From the NCBI RefSeq assembly GCF_003610995.1, contig NZ_CP032543.1, positions 6,758,001 to 6,822,000 of the forward strand: a stretch of 64,000 nucleotides of DNA. The letters are read 5' to 3'. Below are positions 9,333-18,072 of this stretch, in pieces. Within the stretch, counting starts at the first letter, position 1. Each line of letters starts with the position of its first letter. A program made the translations under genes and the position numbers. Under the pieces are notes generated by a model. That model was not told the DNA's origin and searched no databases. It saw nothing but the letters and a program-made list of their open reading frames with translations. This DNA is from Streptomyces griseus subsp. griseus (lineage in GTDB: Bacteria; Actinomycetota; Actinomycetes; Streptomycetales; Streptomycetaceae).

Positions 9333-9451
9333 TATGGTCGGACCGAAGTGAACTATGGTCTGACCGTAGCCCGCTGTGGTCCGACCGAAGCGAGCTTGGT
9401 TCGGCCGATGCGAGCGGTGGTCGGACCACAGCGGCCTATGGTCCGACCTGA
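9333..9451. repeat. Array of six lut-type operators spaced about 21 bases
   Basis: Six variants of TATGGTC-N-GACCGAA lie at centres 9340, 9361, 9382, 9402, 9423 and 9444, so the spacings are 21, 21, 20, 21 and 21 bases (two helical turns each). Five of the six keep the half site TGGTC intact, and the fifth (TGGTCGGACCA) is a perfect palindrome. The core matches the operators before the regulator and lutA. The array fills the gap between the convergent lutC and DUF2264 genes and slightly overlaps the end of the latter. Confidence 0.8.
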
Positions 9452-11384
9452 GAGTGCTCCACTGCGACAGCCCCCTGACCGAAGGCGATCCGCGTCCTCG
9501 TACCGTCCTCCGCCCACCCCACCTCGACTTCGGCCTCGGCCGCGCGGATGCCACCGTCCGGACCGGGCCGCACGTGCACCTTGTCCACGACCGGTGCCAG
9601 CGGACCGGCCGCCGGCTCCGCCGTGAGCGACGCGAGCGCCACCAGCACCACGTTCCCCGCCATATCGGCGGTGGCCAGCCGGGGCAGCACCGCCCAGCGG
9701 GTGAACGCCGTGCCCTGCGGGGCCCGTACCTCCTCCAGGGCCTCCCAGCCGTGGAGCCCGTACAGCTGGGAGCGCACAGAGCCCCTGGCTCCGCCGCCCA
9801 GCCGGTCAGCTCGGCCCGTGCACCGTCCGGCGCCCCCAGGATCCGGTGCACCCGCAGCTCGTAGCGGCCCCGGGCCACGGTCACGCTCTCCACCCGGAGC
9901 CCGGGAACGGTGGAAGGGCCCGCAGCGAAGACGGGCAGATGCCAGGAGGCGGCCCAGCCCCAGCCCTCGCCGTGTCCGGCCCCGAGCGGACGGATCCGGC
10001 GCCGGGTGCTGCGTACCCCGCCGACCGTCACCGACAGGTGGTTGTCCGCCGGGTTCGCAGCCGAGGTCGGTCCGGTCACGGTGGAATAGGCGAGCCGGGC
10101 GTAGTGCGGGTCGGTATCGGCCGCCGACTCGGCCTCGTCCGGGCGGACATGGTCGCTGCCGTGGTTGTGCAGCCGCACCACACCGTCCGCTCGCGTCGAC
10201 TGCACCAGAAAGCCCGGTGCCGGTACGGACAGCACCCGGTCGGACCCTTCGCTCGGCGCCGCTTCCTCCACCGATCTCCACAGCGGATGCCCGGCGGGCG
10301 CCAGTAGCGCGACGAACGCCTTCGATGCCCAATAGGGTGACGCGGGACCGGAATAGGACTGCAGCGTCGCCGGGTGGGGGCCGTGCCAGCCGAGGCTCAG
10401 CAGCCCGTCGTCGCCGCTCGCGCCGCGCTCCAGGAAGTACCGCAGCGCCCCGTTGACCAGCCGCCGTGACACCCCCGGCGCGAGCGGGGTGTTCCCGGAG
10501 ACCGCGCCCAGGCCCACGGCCGCGCTCGCGGCGAAGCGGTAGGTGAGCGAGCGCCCGAAGTGCAGCGGGGCCCCGTCGCCGCCGAACATCAGCGAGAAGC
10601 TCTCCAGATGCTCGCGCAGCCGCGCCCCGTGGTGGGCGGCTGCGCTGTCGTCGCCCGCGAGATGGGCGTCCAGCACCGGATACAGGTGCAGCGCCCAGCC
10701 GTTGTAGTGGTCGAAGGCGCGCCCGTCCCCGTCGGCGTACCAGCCGTCGCCCCGGTACCAGCCCTCCAGCAGCTCGAGAGCCCGCTCCCGCGCCCGGGCC
10801 GTCTCCGCGTCCCCGCGCCCCACCGACTCCAGGAAGCCGGCGACCGTGTAAGGGAAGAGGTACCAGTTGTTGCCCGCCGGAACATGGCGCAGCGCACCCC
10901 GCAGCCACTGCTCCGCCCGGTCCTGTACCCCGGAGTCCAGCCGGTCCCAGAGCCAGGGCCGGGTGAGCCGCAGCCCGAGTGCGACAGAGGCGGACTCCAC
11001 CATGGGCTGCCCCTGGAGATGGTGGTCCAGGATGAGCGGCCAGGACTCCGCGTCGTCCCGCCCGGGCGTACGTGTCCCGGACGCGAGCCCCCGGCCGTAG
11101 CGTTCCAGCCATTCGTGCGGGTCCTTCCCCTCGGCCCCGGCGACCCGGAAAGCAGCCGCAAGGAAGGTTCGCGCGTAGCCCTCAAGGCCGTCGGAACGCA
11201 CTCCGGAGTGCGAGGGGGCCCCGGGCAGGTCGAGGAGCGCTCCGCCGGGGGTGGCCCACCGCCAGGCCGCGCGCAGCAGTCCGTCGGCGGCGGCTTCCCA
11301 GTGCCCGCGGGTGTACCCGGTGAACGGACTCGACGCCCGGTCCTCCGGGGGAAGTTCGAAGGAGAGGGAGCGGAAGGTCGACAT
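9436..11384 (-). pseudogene. DUF2264 family protein, disrupted by a frameshift
   Basis: Read from the ATG at 11384, the protein runs in one frame to about 9781 (about 535 residues) and continues in the next frame to the stop at 9436 (SQLYGLHGWEALEEVRAPQG and LPRLATADMAGNVVLVALAS are clearly coding). The switch lies at a CCCC run (9782-9785), and one missing base would restore a protein of about 650 residues. DUF2264 proteins have an alpha/alpha toroid plus a beta domain like heparinase-type polysaccharide lyases and are usually linked to plant or glycan degradation; the substrate is unknown here. Either a real disruption or a sequence error. A symmetric repeat upstream (11434-11497) may be its operator. 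Confidence 0.75.
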
Positions 11385-11433
11385 ACGGGAAGGCCAGGCC
11401 CTTCGTGGGGGACACGGTCGGCACCGGAAATCC

Positions 11434-11497
11434 TGATCGAGTGATCGCAAGCGGTCAAGAGGTCGACCGGAAGCGCACCGAAGCGATCAAACGATCA
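11434..11497 (-). promoter_or_regulatory. Dyad of doubled TGATCG motifs upstream of the DUF2264 gene
   Basis: TGATCG occurs at 11434-11439 and 11442-11447. Its reverse complement CGATCA occurs at 11484-11489 and 11492-11497. All four share one centre of symmetry (11465.5). Direct repeats with an eight-base period are seen in some DeoR-family sites. The element lies 50-113 bases before the DUF2264 start and is likely regulatory, but its binder is unknown. Confidence 0.45.
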
Positions 11498-11549
11498 GGC
11501 GGGAGGCTGTTCCCGGAGCCGTCCCGCCCCACGCGCGGAGCCGAAGGAC

Positions 11550-11969
11550 TCAGGGAAGCAGCAGCCAGTCCGCACCGACGGCGGCCACCAGGCCGACCGC
11601 GAGCAGCCAGCTGCCGAGCCTGGTGCGGCCGTTCCTGCTGAGTTCGATCACCAGACCGCACAGGATGAGCGCGAGCCCGTAGACACCCACCACCAGCACC
11701 GACGACCGGCTCGCGATCCGCAGGGCGAGGACCACGCCCATCGCGACCATGCCCACGGAGGAGAGGACGATCCGCAGCCGCCGTGCCTGACGTGGCGTCA
11801 GTCTCTTCTCGGGGTCGTTCCCGGTCCCGGCTTCAGGGTGGAGCGCGGCCTCGGTGTCGTACGCGTCCTCGGCGGGCTCCGCCGCCGTGGCCTCCGCTAT
11901 CGGGGCGTCGGCGTCCCGGTCCGGGCTCTCGCGCTGGTCCCGGTCCTGGTCCTGGTCAGAAGTGCTCAT
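11550..11969 (-). CDS. Hypothetical three-helix membrane protein
   Basis: 139 residues from the ATG at 11969. The N-terminal 60 residues are acidic and low in complexity (SDQDQDRDQRES). Three hydrophobic helices follow at about 70-88, 93-112 and 120-137, with the sequence VGMVAMGVVLALRIASR at the first. No enzymatic motif is visible. Streptomyces genomes commonly carry such small acidic-tailed membrane proteins; the function is unknown. Confidence 0.7.
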   Translation of the reverse strand: MSTSDQDQDRDQRESPDRDADAPIAEATAAEPAEDAYDTEAALHPEAGTGNDPEKRLTPRQARRLRIVLSSVGMVAMGVVLALRIASRSSVLVVGVYGLALILCGLVIELSRNGRTRLGSWLLAVGLVAAVGADWLLLP

Positions 11970-12055
11970 GGAGCCGGATCGTAATGGCTGCGCGGCAGGC
12001 CTGTTCCCGGAGCGGGGCGTTCCGCCGCAGGACCCGGGCGCCGGAGCCTCACCGG

Positions 12056-12535
12056 CTACCCCAGCAGCCGGGGCGCCTCGGCCTCCGCGTCCACCGTGGG
12101 GACGCTCTCCACGCGGCCGGCCAACTCTTGCGCCCAGTCGACCAGTCCGCCGATCCCGATGCCGTGCGGTCGGTCCTCGCCGTACGGGATGAGTGCGCCC
12201 GCTCCCCGGCGCAGCAGCCGCGCCCCGCCCGCCGTGTTGCCGCGCGCGGCATGGGTCAGCCCCACCGCCACCTGCGCCAGCCCCCGCCACAGCTCGCGCT
12301 CGCTCTCCGGCCCTGACTTCCAGGCGTCCTCGAACACCTCGTGGGCGTGGAACGGCATCCCCGCGTCCAGCAGCCGCTGGGCCTCCCGGAGCGTCTCGTC
12401 CGGCATGCGGACCACCCCCTCGGGCTGCCGCTCCACTCCGGGCGTCCCGTAGGGCAGCGGGCGCCCCAGCCCGTCCCGGGGGCGCGCATTGCGCGCCCGG
12501 CCCTCGGGGTCACGGTCCCTGTGCGTCTCGTTCAC
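12056..12535 (-). CDS. DUF309 domain protein
   Basis: About 159 residues from a GTG at 12535; a longer frame reaches 12598, and the start is uncertain because neither has a clear ribosome site. The core (about 50-125) is DUF309, an all-helical family with the motif HAHEVFEDAWKSG near its start and WRGLAQVAVGLTHAARGN. The family is small, cytoplasmic and of unknown biochemical role. It is divergent from the LAL-like gene, with about 110 bases between them. Confidence 0.8.
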   Translation of the reverse strand: MNETHRDRDPEGRARNARPRDGLGRPLPYGTPGVERQPEGVVRMPDETLREAQRLLDAGMPFHAHEVFEDAWKSGPESERELWRGLAQVAVGLTHAARGNTAGGARLLRRGAGALIPYGEDRPHGIGIGGLVDWAQELAGRVESVPTVDAEAEAPRLLG

Positions 12536-12646
12536 CCCGCGATTGTGCCTCGTACCTGCGAGGAATCGGCCGAACCCTGTAGATGAGCCCCCGCGCACGA
12601 CTAGGCTCGTCCGTCGTCACTGCATGCCATTTGGGGAAGGGTGGGC

Positions 12647-15301
12647 ATGAAGCCGTCCCGGCCGTTGTACGAGCGTGAACCGGAACTCGCCGCTGCCGCG
12701 AGGGCGGTGGACGATCTGTGCGGAGCGCAGGCCGTCGGCGGGCTCCTGGTCTTCAGTGGGGAGGCGGGGCTCGGGAAGACCGCCCTGCTCGCCGAGATCC
12801 GGGCTATGGCAGCCGACCGCTGCACGGTCTGGTCCGCCCGTGGCGGCGAGACCGTCACCTCCGTACCGTTCCATGTCGTACGTCAACTGCTGCAGCCCGC
12901 ACTCGACCTGTTCCCGCCCGACGAGACGCGGGCCCTTTTCGGCGACTGGTACGACACCACGGCCCCCGCGCTCGGGCTCGCCGAGCCCAGCGGTCCCCAG
13001 CCCGACCCCCAGGGTGTCCGGGACGGCCTCGACTTCGTCGTCGCCCGGCTGGCCTCCCGCCTCAGCCACCGGCCGTTACTGCTCCTGGTGGACGACGCCC
13101 ACTGGGCGGACGGCGAGTCCCTCTCCTGGCTCTCCTCGTTCACGGCCCGCCTCGGCGAGCTGCCGCTCCTCGTCGTCCAGGCGTACCGGCCGCAGGAGAT
13201 GGCCGAGCGCAATGCGAGTTACGTCGCCGACCGGGAGGCCGAGCGTGGTTCCGACGGGCCCAGCGCTGTCACCCGGGTCGCCCTGCGCGCGCTGACCCCG
13301 GACGCCACCGCCGAACTGGCCCGCGCGGCCCTGGGCGAGCACGCCGACGACCCCTTCTGCCGCGAGGTCTGGGCCGTCACCGGCGGCAACCCTTACGAGG
13401 CCGTCGAGTCGGTCGCCAAGGTGCAGGACCAGGAGCTGGCGCCGGTCGAGGAGTCGGCCGGGCAGCTGCGGGAGCTGGGTGCCTCCGCGCGCGGCAGCGG
13501 GCTCGTCGCCCGGCTGGAACGGCTCGGCACCAACGCCAACCGGTTCGCCTGGGCCGCCGCCGTGCTCGGCACCGACATCTCCCAGGAGCTGGCCGCCACC
13601 CTCGCCGGGATGAGTTCGGCGGAGGCCGCCGACTGCACGGCCCGGCTGCGCGACGCCCGTATCGTCAGCGGCTTCGACCCGCTGGAGTTCGTCCACCCGC
13701 TGATCGCCACCGCGGTCTACCGTTCCATCCCGCCGGCCACCCGTACCGCGATGCACGGGCGCGCCGCCTGGGCCATCACCCGGGCCGGCCTCGGTGCCGC
13801 CGCGGCCTCCCGCCACCTGCTGGAGGTCCACCCGGACGACGACCAGGAACTGGTCGCCCAGCTCCGCGAAGCCGCGGGCCAGCACCTCGCCGTCGGCGCC
13901 CCCGAAGCGGCCAGGCGCTGCCTGGAGCGCGCCATCGAGGAGCCGCCCCGCCCGAAGGACCGCGCCGTCCTGCTGTACGAGCTCGGCTGCGCCACCCTGC
14001 TCAGCTCCCCGCCCACCACCGTGCAGCACCTGCGGGCGGCCCTGGACATGCCGGGACTCGACGACGGCCTGCGGGTCGACGCGACGTTCCGGCTCGCCGC
14101 CGCGCTCGCCCACAACAACCAGCTCAAGGACGCGGCGCTCTCGCTGGCGGCCGAAGCGGCGCGTACGGCACCGGGCCCCGGCCTGATGCGGCTCCAGGCC
14201 GCGCACTTCATGTGGGAGGGCATGCAGGCCACCGAGGACGACGGCCCGGCCCGCTCCCGGCGCCTCACCCGCAACGCCGACCACCTCAAGGGCCGCGACA
14301 ACGCGGAGCGGGCGCTGCTCACCCTGCGGGCCTTCGACGCCATGCTGCGCGGCGAGAACGCCCAGCTCATCGTCGACCTCTGCGAACGGGCCCTGATCGA
14401 CGGCAGCCCCGCCCGGGGCCTGGGCTGGACCGACTCCGAGTGGGGCTTCGAGCTGCCCACCATGGTCGGCATCACCTACACCTTCACCGACCAGCTGGAC
14501 CGGGCCGAGAGCCTCTTCGGCGAGGCGGTGCGGGCCTTCGAGATCTCCGGCTGGAGCGGTGCCCACCTGGCGTTCGCACACACCCTGCTCGGCATGGTCC
14601 ACCGCCGTCGCGGGCGCCTCGCGGAGGCCGAGGGCTTCCTGCGCGAAGGGCTCCGGCTCGCCGACCGAGTCGGCTCCGGGCTGCCCGTCCACTGGGACGC
14701 GACGTGCTTGCTCATCGACACGCTGCTGGCCCGCGGCCGCACCGCCGAGGCCCGCAAGATCGCCGACCGCTACACCTTCGGACCGCCCTACCCCAGCGCC
14801 ATGGTGCTGCCGGACGGCCCGTGCGTCCTGGGCCGCCTGCTGCTGGCCGAAGGCCGTAAGGAGGAGGCCATCGCCGAACTCGAAGCGGCCGGTGCCGCCC
14901 TCGAGCCCCGCGAACGCTTCAACGGCATCTGGGCACCCTGGGCCGGCGACCTCGCCCGCGCCCTGGCCGAGGACGACCCGGGCCGGGCCGCGCACCTGGC
15001 GGCCCGCGCACGGGTGCACGCCGAACGGTTCGGTACGGACACCGCGATCGGCGAAGCCCTGCGCTGCGTCGCGCTCTTCGCACCGCCCGAGGAGGCGGAG
15101 CAGCTCCTCGCCGACGCCGTACGCCACCTGGAGAGGTCCTCCTCCGCCTACGAGCACGCGCTCGCCCGCGTCGACTACGGCATCGCGATCGGCTCGCACC
15201 GCGAACTGGCCCGGGCCCAGAAGCAGGCCATGGCCTGCGGAGCCGAAGGACTGGCGGCCCGCGCCCAGCAGGCACGGACGTCGATCCGGTCCTCGGAGTG
15301 A
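12647..15301 (+). CDS. LAL-like AAA ATPase/TPR protein without a LuxR domain; contains a TTA codon
   Basis: 884 residues from the ATG at 12647 (ribosome site GGGGAAGGG). It has an AAA_16-type ATPase domain with Walker A GEAGLGKT (38-45) and Walker B LLLLVDDAHW (about 143-152), then a long helical, TPR-like array to the end. This is the architecture of LAL (large ATP-binding LuxR) regulators, but the sequence ends at ARAQQARTSIRSSE, where the C-terminal LuxR helix-turn-helix would normally begin. Leu144 is encoded by TTA (13076-13078), the rare bldA-dependent codon and the only in-frame TTA I noticed in the genes checked. It is probably a signal-transduction ATPase whose DNA binding is lost or supplied by a partner. 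tRNA-Pro follows 50 bases later. Confidence 0.85.
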   Translation: MKPSRPLYEREPELAAAARAVDDLCGAQAVGGLLVFSGEAGLGKTALLAEIRAMAADRCTVWSARGGETVTSVPFHVVRQLLQPALDLFPPDETRALFGDWYDTTAPALGLAEPSGPQPDPQGVRDGLDFVVARLASRLSHRPLLLLVDDAHWADGESLSWLSSFTARLGELPLLVVQAYRPQEMAERNASYVADREAERGSDGPSAVTRVALRALTPDATAELARAALGEHADDPFCREVWAVTGGNPYEAVESVAKVQDQELAPVEESAGQLRELGASARGSGLVARLERLGTNANRFAWAAAVLGTDISQELAATLAGMSSAEAADCTARLRDARIVSGFDPLEFVHPLIATAVYRSIPPATRTAMHGRAAWAITRAGLGAAAASRHLLEVHPDDDQELVAQLREAAGQHLAVGAPEAARRCLERAIEEPPRPKDRAVLLYELGCATLLSSPPTTVQHLRAALDMPGLDDGLRVDATFRLAAALAHNNQLKDAALSLAAEAARTAPGPGLMRLQAAHFMWEGMQATEDDGPARSRRLTRNADHLKGRDNAERALLTLRAFDAMLRGENAQLIVDLCERALIDGSPARGLGWTDSEWGFELPTMVGITYTFTDQLDRAESLFGEAVRAFEISGWSGAHLAFAHTLLGMVHRRRGRLAEAEGFLREGLRLADRVGSGLPVHWDATCLLIDTLLARGRTAEARKIADRYTFGPPYPSAMVLPDGPCVLGRLLLAEGRKEEAIAELEAAGAALEPRERFNGIWAPWAGDLARALAEDDPGRAAHLAARARVHAERFGTDTAIGEALRCVALFAPPEEAEQLLADAVRHLERSSSAYEHALARVDYGIAIGSHRELARAQKQAMACGAEGLAARAQQARTSIRSSE

Positions 15302-15350
15302 GGTAATGTTTGTCCTGCGCGGCCGCCCGGGTAACCAGGCGGAATCGCAT

Positions 15351-15424
<74 letters not shown>

Positions 15425-15441
15425 CTGGAGACAGTCGCAGA

Positions 15442-15487
15442 TCAGGGCCGGTTTCGGAGCAATCCGAAACCGGCCCTTGATCGTTTT
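15442..15487 (+). terminator. Terminator of tRNA-Pro
   Basis: A near-perfect 15-17 base stem (15442-15458 with 15463-15480) with a GCAA tetraloop is followed by TTGATCGTTTTT. This is a classic intrinsic terminator. Confidence 0.85.
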
Positions 15488-15519
15488 TGGGGACCGGTCG
15501 GGGACCAGTTGGCGGTTCG

Positions 15520-15840
15520 GCGTCCCTCGGCTGCGCCGTGCCCCGGCCGGGGTGCCGTTGCCACGGGCGTCGGACGGCCGGCTGGTGCTGGCGGTGGAGG
15601 TCTCGCCGTGGCTGCGGCGCCGGACGCCGGATATGACGCCCCTCGCATCGCCCACCTGCTGGACGGCCTGCCCGTGGAGATCCCCGGCCGGCTCCACGGG
15701 AAGGCGACCGCGCAGGCGTGGTACCGGCCGCATCCGCGGCTGACCCGCCGGGCCGCGTGGCTCGACCACGACGGCCCGCCGCGCCTCGTCGAGGGAACCG
15801 TCGTCCGCCCTGGTCCCGGTGGTGATCCTTGTCGCCTCAC
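15520..15840 (+). pseudogene. Decayed transposase relic (IS701/IS4-like, NF041680 type)
   Basis: Two pieces of one transposase are seen in different frames. First comes LPRASDGRLVLAVEVSPWLR (about 15555-15620). It is followed directly by PDAGYDAPRIAHLLDGLPVE and HPRLTRRAAWLDHDG (about 15620-15830). In intact Streptomyces relatives these segments are separated by about 100 or more residues, so an internal deletion and a frameshift have occurred. No terminal inverted repeats were recognised. The family assignment is from memory of its motifs. The rest of the interval up to 15989 holds no gene I can support. Confidence 0.65.
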
Positions 15841-15989
15841 CAGCGCTGCTCCGGCCGGAGCGCCGGTCCCTCGCCGATACCTCCGCTACGTCCACCGGGA
15901 TCGGGTCCCAACGATCCTGGACAAGCAGCACGGCCGAATCAGCGTCCGGTGGTCGTGGTCACCAGCCCTCGGCGTGATGCCTGCTCGGC

Positions 15990-16790
15990 TCATCCGAGCG
16001 TGATGCGTCGGAAGCGGACCAGCGCCAGGATCATGAAGGCGCCCGTGATGAGCAGAGCGCAGCCCGCGGCGTAGGGGAGCGCGTGCACGACGGGCCAGGC
16101 GCTGCTTGTGGGCAGGCCGGCCGGGGGTGGGTTGCCGAAGAGCTCACGGACCGCGGTGGCCGTCGCGGAGACCGGGTTCCACTCCGCCACGGTGCGCAGC
16201 GGCCCGGGCATGGTGTGCGGGGAGACGAACGCCGCGGAGACGAAGGTGACGGGGAAGAGCCAGATCAGTCCAGCACTCTGGGCCACCTCGACACTGCGGG
16301 CCATCAGCCCGATCGCCGCCCCCACCCACGACATGGCGAAGGCGAAGAGCAGGATCAGGAGGTAGGCCGCGAGCGCCTCAGCGGGTGAGGTGCTGATACG
16401 CCAGCCGACCAGCAGGCCGCACAGAGAGGTGACGACGAGGGTCACCGCGCTCATGGTCAGGTCGGAGAGGGTGCGTCCCAGAAGCACGGCCATGGCGGGC
16501 ATCGGAAGGGAGCGGAAGCGGTCCACGATGCCCTTGTCCATGTCGTTGGCCAGTCCGAGGGCGGTGAAGGCGGAGTTGAAGGTGACCGCCTGGGCGAAGA
16601 TGCCGCCCATGAGGAAGATCCGGTACTCGGCGCCGCCGAGGCTGCCGCCGAAGACGTAGGCGAGCAGCAGGACGAACATCACCGGCTGCACGAGGGCCGC
16701 GATGACCGATCCGGGGGTCCGGCGCAGGTTCAGCAGATTGCGCCAGGCGATGATGGAGGAGTCGCGGCCCAGCCGCTGGACGATGGTCAT
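15990..16790 (-). CDS. ABC-2 type exporter permease (DrrB-like)
   Basis: 266 residues with six predicted membrane helices and the ABC-2 pattern (WRNLLNLRRTPGSVI at the N-terminus; MARSVEVAQSAGLIW and VSAAFVSPHTMPGPLRTVAEWNP in the second half). It pairs with the overlapping ATPase gene (four bases shared) to form a DrrAB-type exporter. It is the last gene of the leftward NRPS operon, so it probably exports the peptide product or gives self-protection. Confidence 0.92.
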   Translation of the reverse strand: MTIVQRLGRDSSIIAWRNLLNLRRTPGSVIAALVQPVMFVLLLAYVFGGSLGGAEYRIFLMGGIFAQAVTFNSAFTALGLANDMDKGIVDRFRSLPMPAMAVLLGRTLSDLTMSAVTLVVTSLCGLLVGWRISTSPAEALAAYLLILLFAFAMSWVGAAIGLMARSVEVAQSAGLIWLFPVTFVSAAFVSPHTMPGPLRTVAEWNPVSATATAVRELFGNPPPAGLPTSSAWPVVHALPYAAGCALLITGAFMILALVRFRRITLG

Positions 16791-17797
16791 CGTGCACCTC
16801 CGCCGACCGCTGTCACGCCCGAGGAGGGCGCCGCGACGTCCGGTGCGGGGGCCCGGCCGGTGAGGGAGAGGAATACGTCGTCCAGCGTCGGTGGTGCCAA
16901 CTCCACGTCCCGGACGGCGATTCCGGCCAGCCGCAGACAGCCCAGGGCGTACTCCAGGCTTCGTGCGCCGTGGTCGGTGGCGACCGTCAGGCGTCCGGTG
17001 CGCTGGTCGAGGTCGGGAGAGTGGTCGCCGAGCGTGGCAAGGATCTCCGTCGCGGTGATGCGGTGCTGAGGGTCAGGGACGGTGAGTGAGAGGCGCTCGC
17101 CGCCCACGCGCGCCTTGAGCTGGGCGGCGGAGCCGCGGGCCACCACGGTGCCGCTCTCGATGACGACGATGGCGTCGGCCAATTGGTCGGCCTCCTCCAG
17201 ATACTGGGTGGTGAGCAGCACGGTCGTGCCTTCGGCGACCAGGTTCCTGACGGCCTGCCAGGTGTCCGCCCGCCCACGGGGGTCGAGCCCTGTGGTGGGC
17301 TCGTCCAGAACCACTACCGGCGGTCGCGCAACGAGAGCGCCGGCCAGGTCGAGACGTCTGCGCATTCCCCCGGAGTACGTTCTGCTCGGCAGGTCGGCCG
17401 CGTCCTCCAGGTCGAAGTCGCTGAGCAGTTGTCCGGCCCGGCGGCGGGCCGCGTGCCGGCCGAATCCGTAGAGCCGTGCGACGAGGTAGAGGTTCTCCCG
17501 CCCGGTGAGTTTCTCGTCGACGGCGGCGTACTGCCCGGACAGCCCGAGGTCGCGGCGTACGGCCTCGGGGGCGGCGAGAACGTCGTGGCCGGCCATCCAG
17601 GCGCGGCCGCCGTCCGGTCGCAGCAGTGTGGACAGGACTCTGACCGTGGTGGTCTTGCCCGCGCCGTTGGGGCCGAGGACTCCCAGTACGGTGCCGGGGG
17701 CCGCTTCCAGGTCCACACCGTCCAGCGCCTGCTTCTTCCCGAAGCGTTTGGTGAGCCCTTCGGCGCGTATGGCCGGGCGGGTCGGAGGGGAGGTCAT
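16787..17797 (-). CDS. ABC exporter ATP-binding protein (DrrA-like)
   Basis: 336 residues. Walker A GPNGAGKTTTV (about 41-51), signature TYSGGMRRRLDLA (about 140), Walker B PVVVLDEPTTGLDPR (about 160), and the DrrA-type C-terminal extension (about 225-320) typical of daunorubicin-resistance ATPases. It energises the adjacent permease. It starts 57 bases after the mbtH-like gene in the same direction, so it belongs to the NRPS operon. Confidence 0.93.
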   Translation of the reverse strand: MTSPPTRPAIRAEGLTKRFGKKQALDGVDLEAAPGTVLGVLGPNGAGKTTTVRVLSTLLRPDGGRAWMAGHDVLAAPEAVRRDLGLSGQYAAVDEKLTGRENLYLVARLYGFGRHAARRRAGQLLSDFDLEDAADLPSRTYSGGMRRRLDLAGALVARPPVVVLDEPTTGLDPRGRADTWQAVRNLVAEGTTVLLTTQYLEEADQLADAIVVIESGTVVARGSAAQLKARVGGERLSLTVPDPQHRITATEILATLGDHSPDLDQRTGRLTVATDHGARSLEYALGCLRLAGIAVRDVELAPPTLDDVFLSLTGRAPAPDVAAPSSGVTAVGGGAR

Positions 17798-17854
17798 CGA
17801 TGCCTCTCGTAGGGGGTGCTCAGGATGGGGCCGGGCCCCGTGCGGGATTCGGGG

Positions 17855-18061
17855 TCATGCCACGCGCGTGCGGGCGCTCCTGGGCGTGATGTCGGTCCAG
17901 TTGACCTCCACGTACTCCAGGCAGGCCGTGTGCTCCGCCGGGCCGTATACCTCGTCCCAGCCTGCGGGGACCGGTGCGAAGGACGGCCACAGGGCGTGCT
18001 GGCCCTCGTCGTTGACCAGGACACGGTGCTGGGTGTTGGGGTCGTCGAAGGGGTTCGTCAT
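17855..18061 (-). CDS. MbtH-like protein, adenylation-domain partner
   Basis: 68 residues from the ATG at 18061, which has a perfect ribosome site (AGGAGAG). It has the family pattern MTNPFDDPNTQHRVLVNDEG, then ALWPSFAPVPAGW, then CLEYVEVNWTDITPRS, with conserved Trp residues. MbtH-like proteins bind NRPS adenylation domains and are often needed for their folding and activity. It starts 11 bases after the NRPS stop, so it is co-transcribed and probably serves all three A domains. Confidence 0.95.
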   Translation of the reverse strand: MTNPFDDPNTQHRVLVNDEGQHALWPSFAPVPAGWDEVYGPAEHTACLEYVEVNWTDITPRSARTRVA

Positions 18062-18072
18062 GAAAGCTCTCC

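Noticed and set aside
9333..9451. CRISPR array
   Set aside because: The repeats are short palindromes with a 21-base period and almost no spacer; they match the lut operator, and no cas genes are present.
8145..11450. 1101-codon minus-strand frame over lutB, lutC and the DUF2264 gene
   Set aside because: Only the 9781-11384 part codes for DUF2264; the rest is antisense to lutB and lutC and passes through the operator array.
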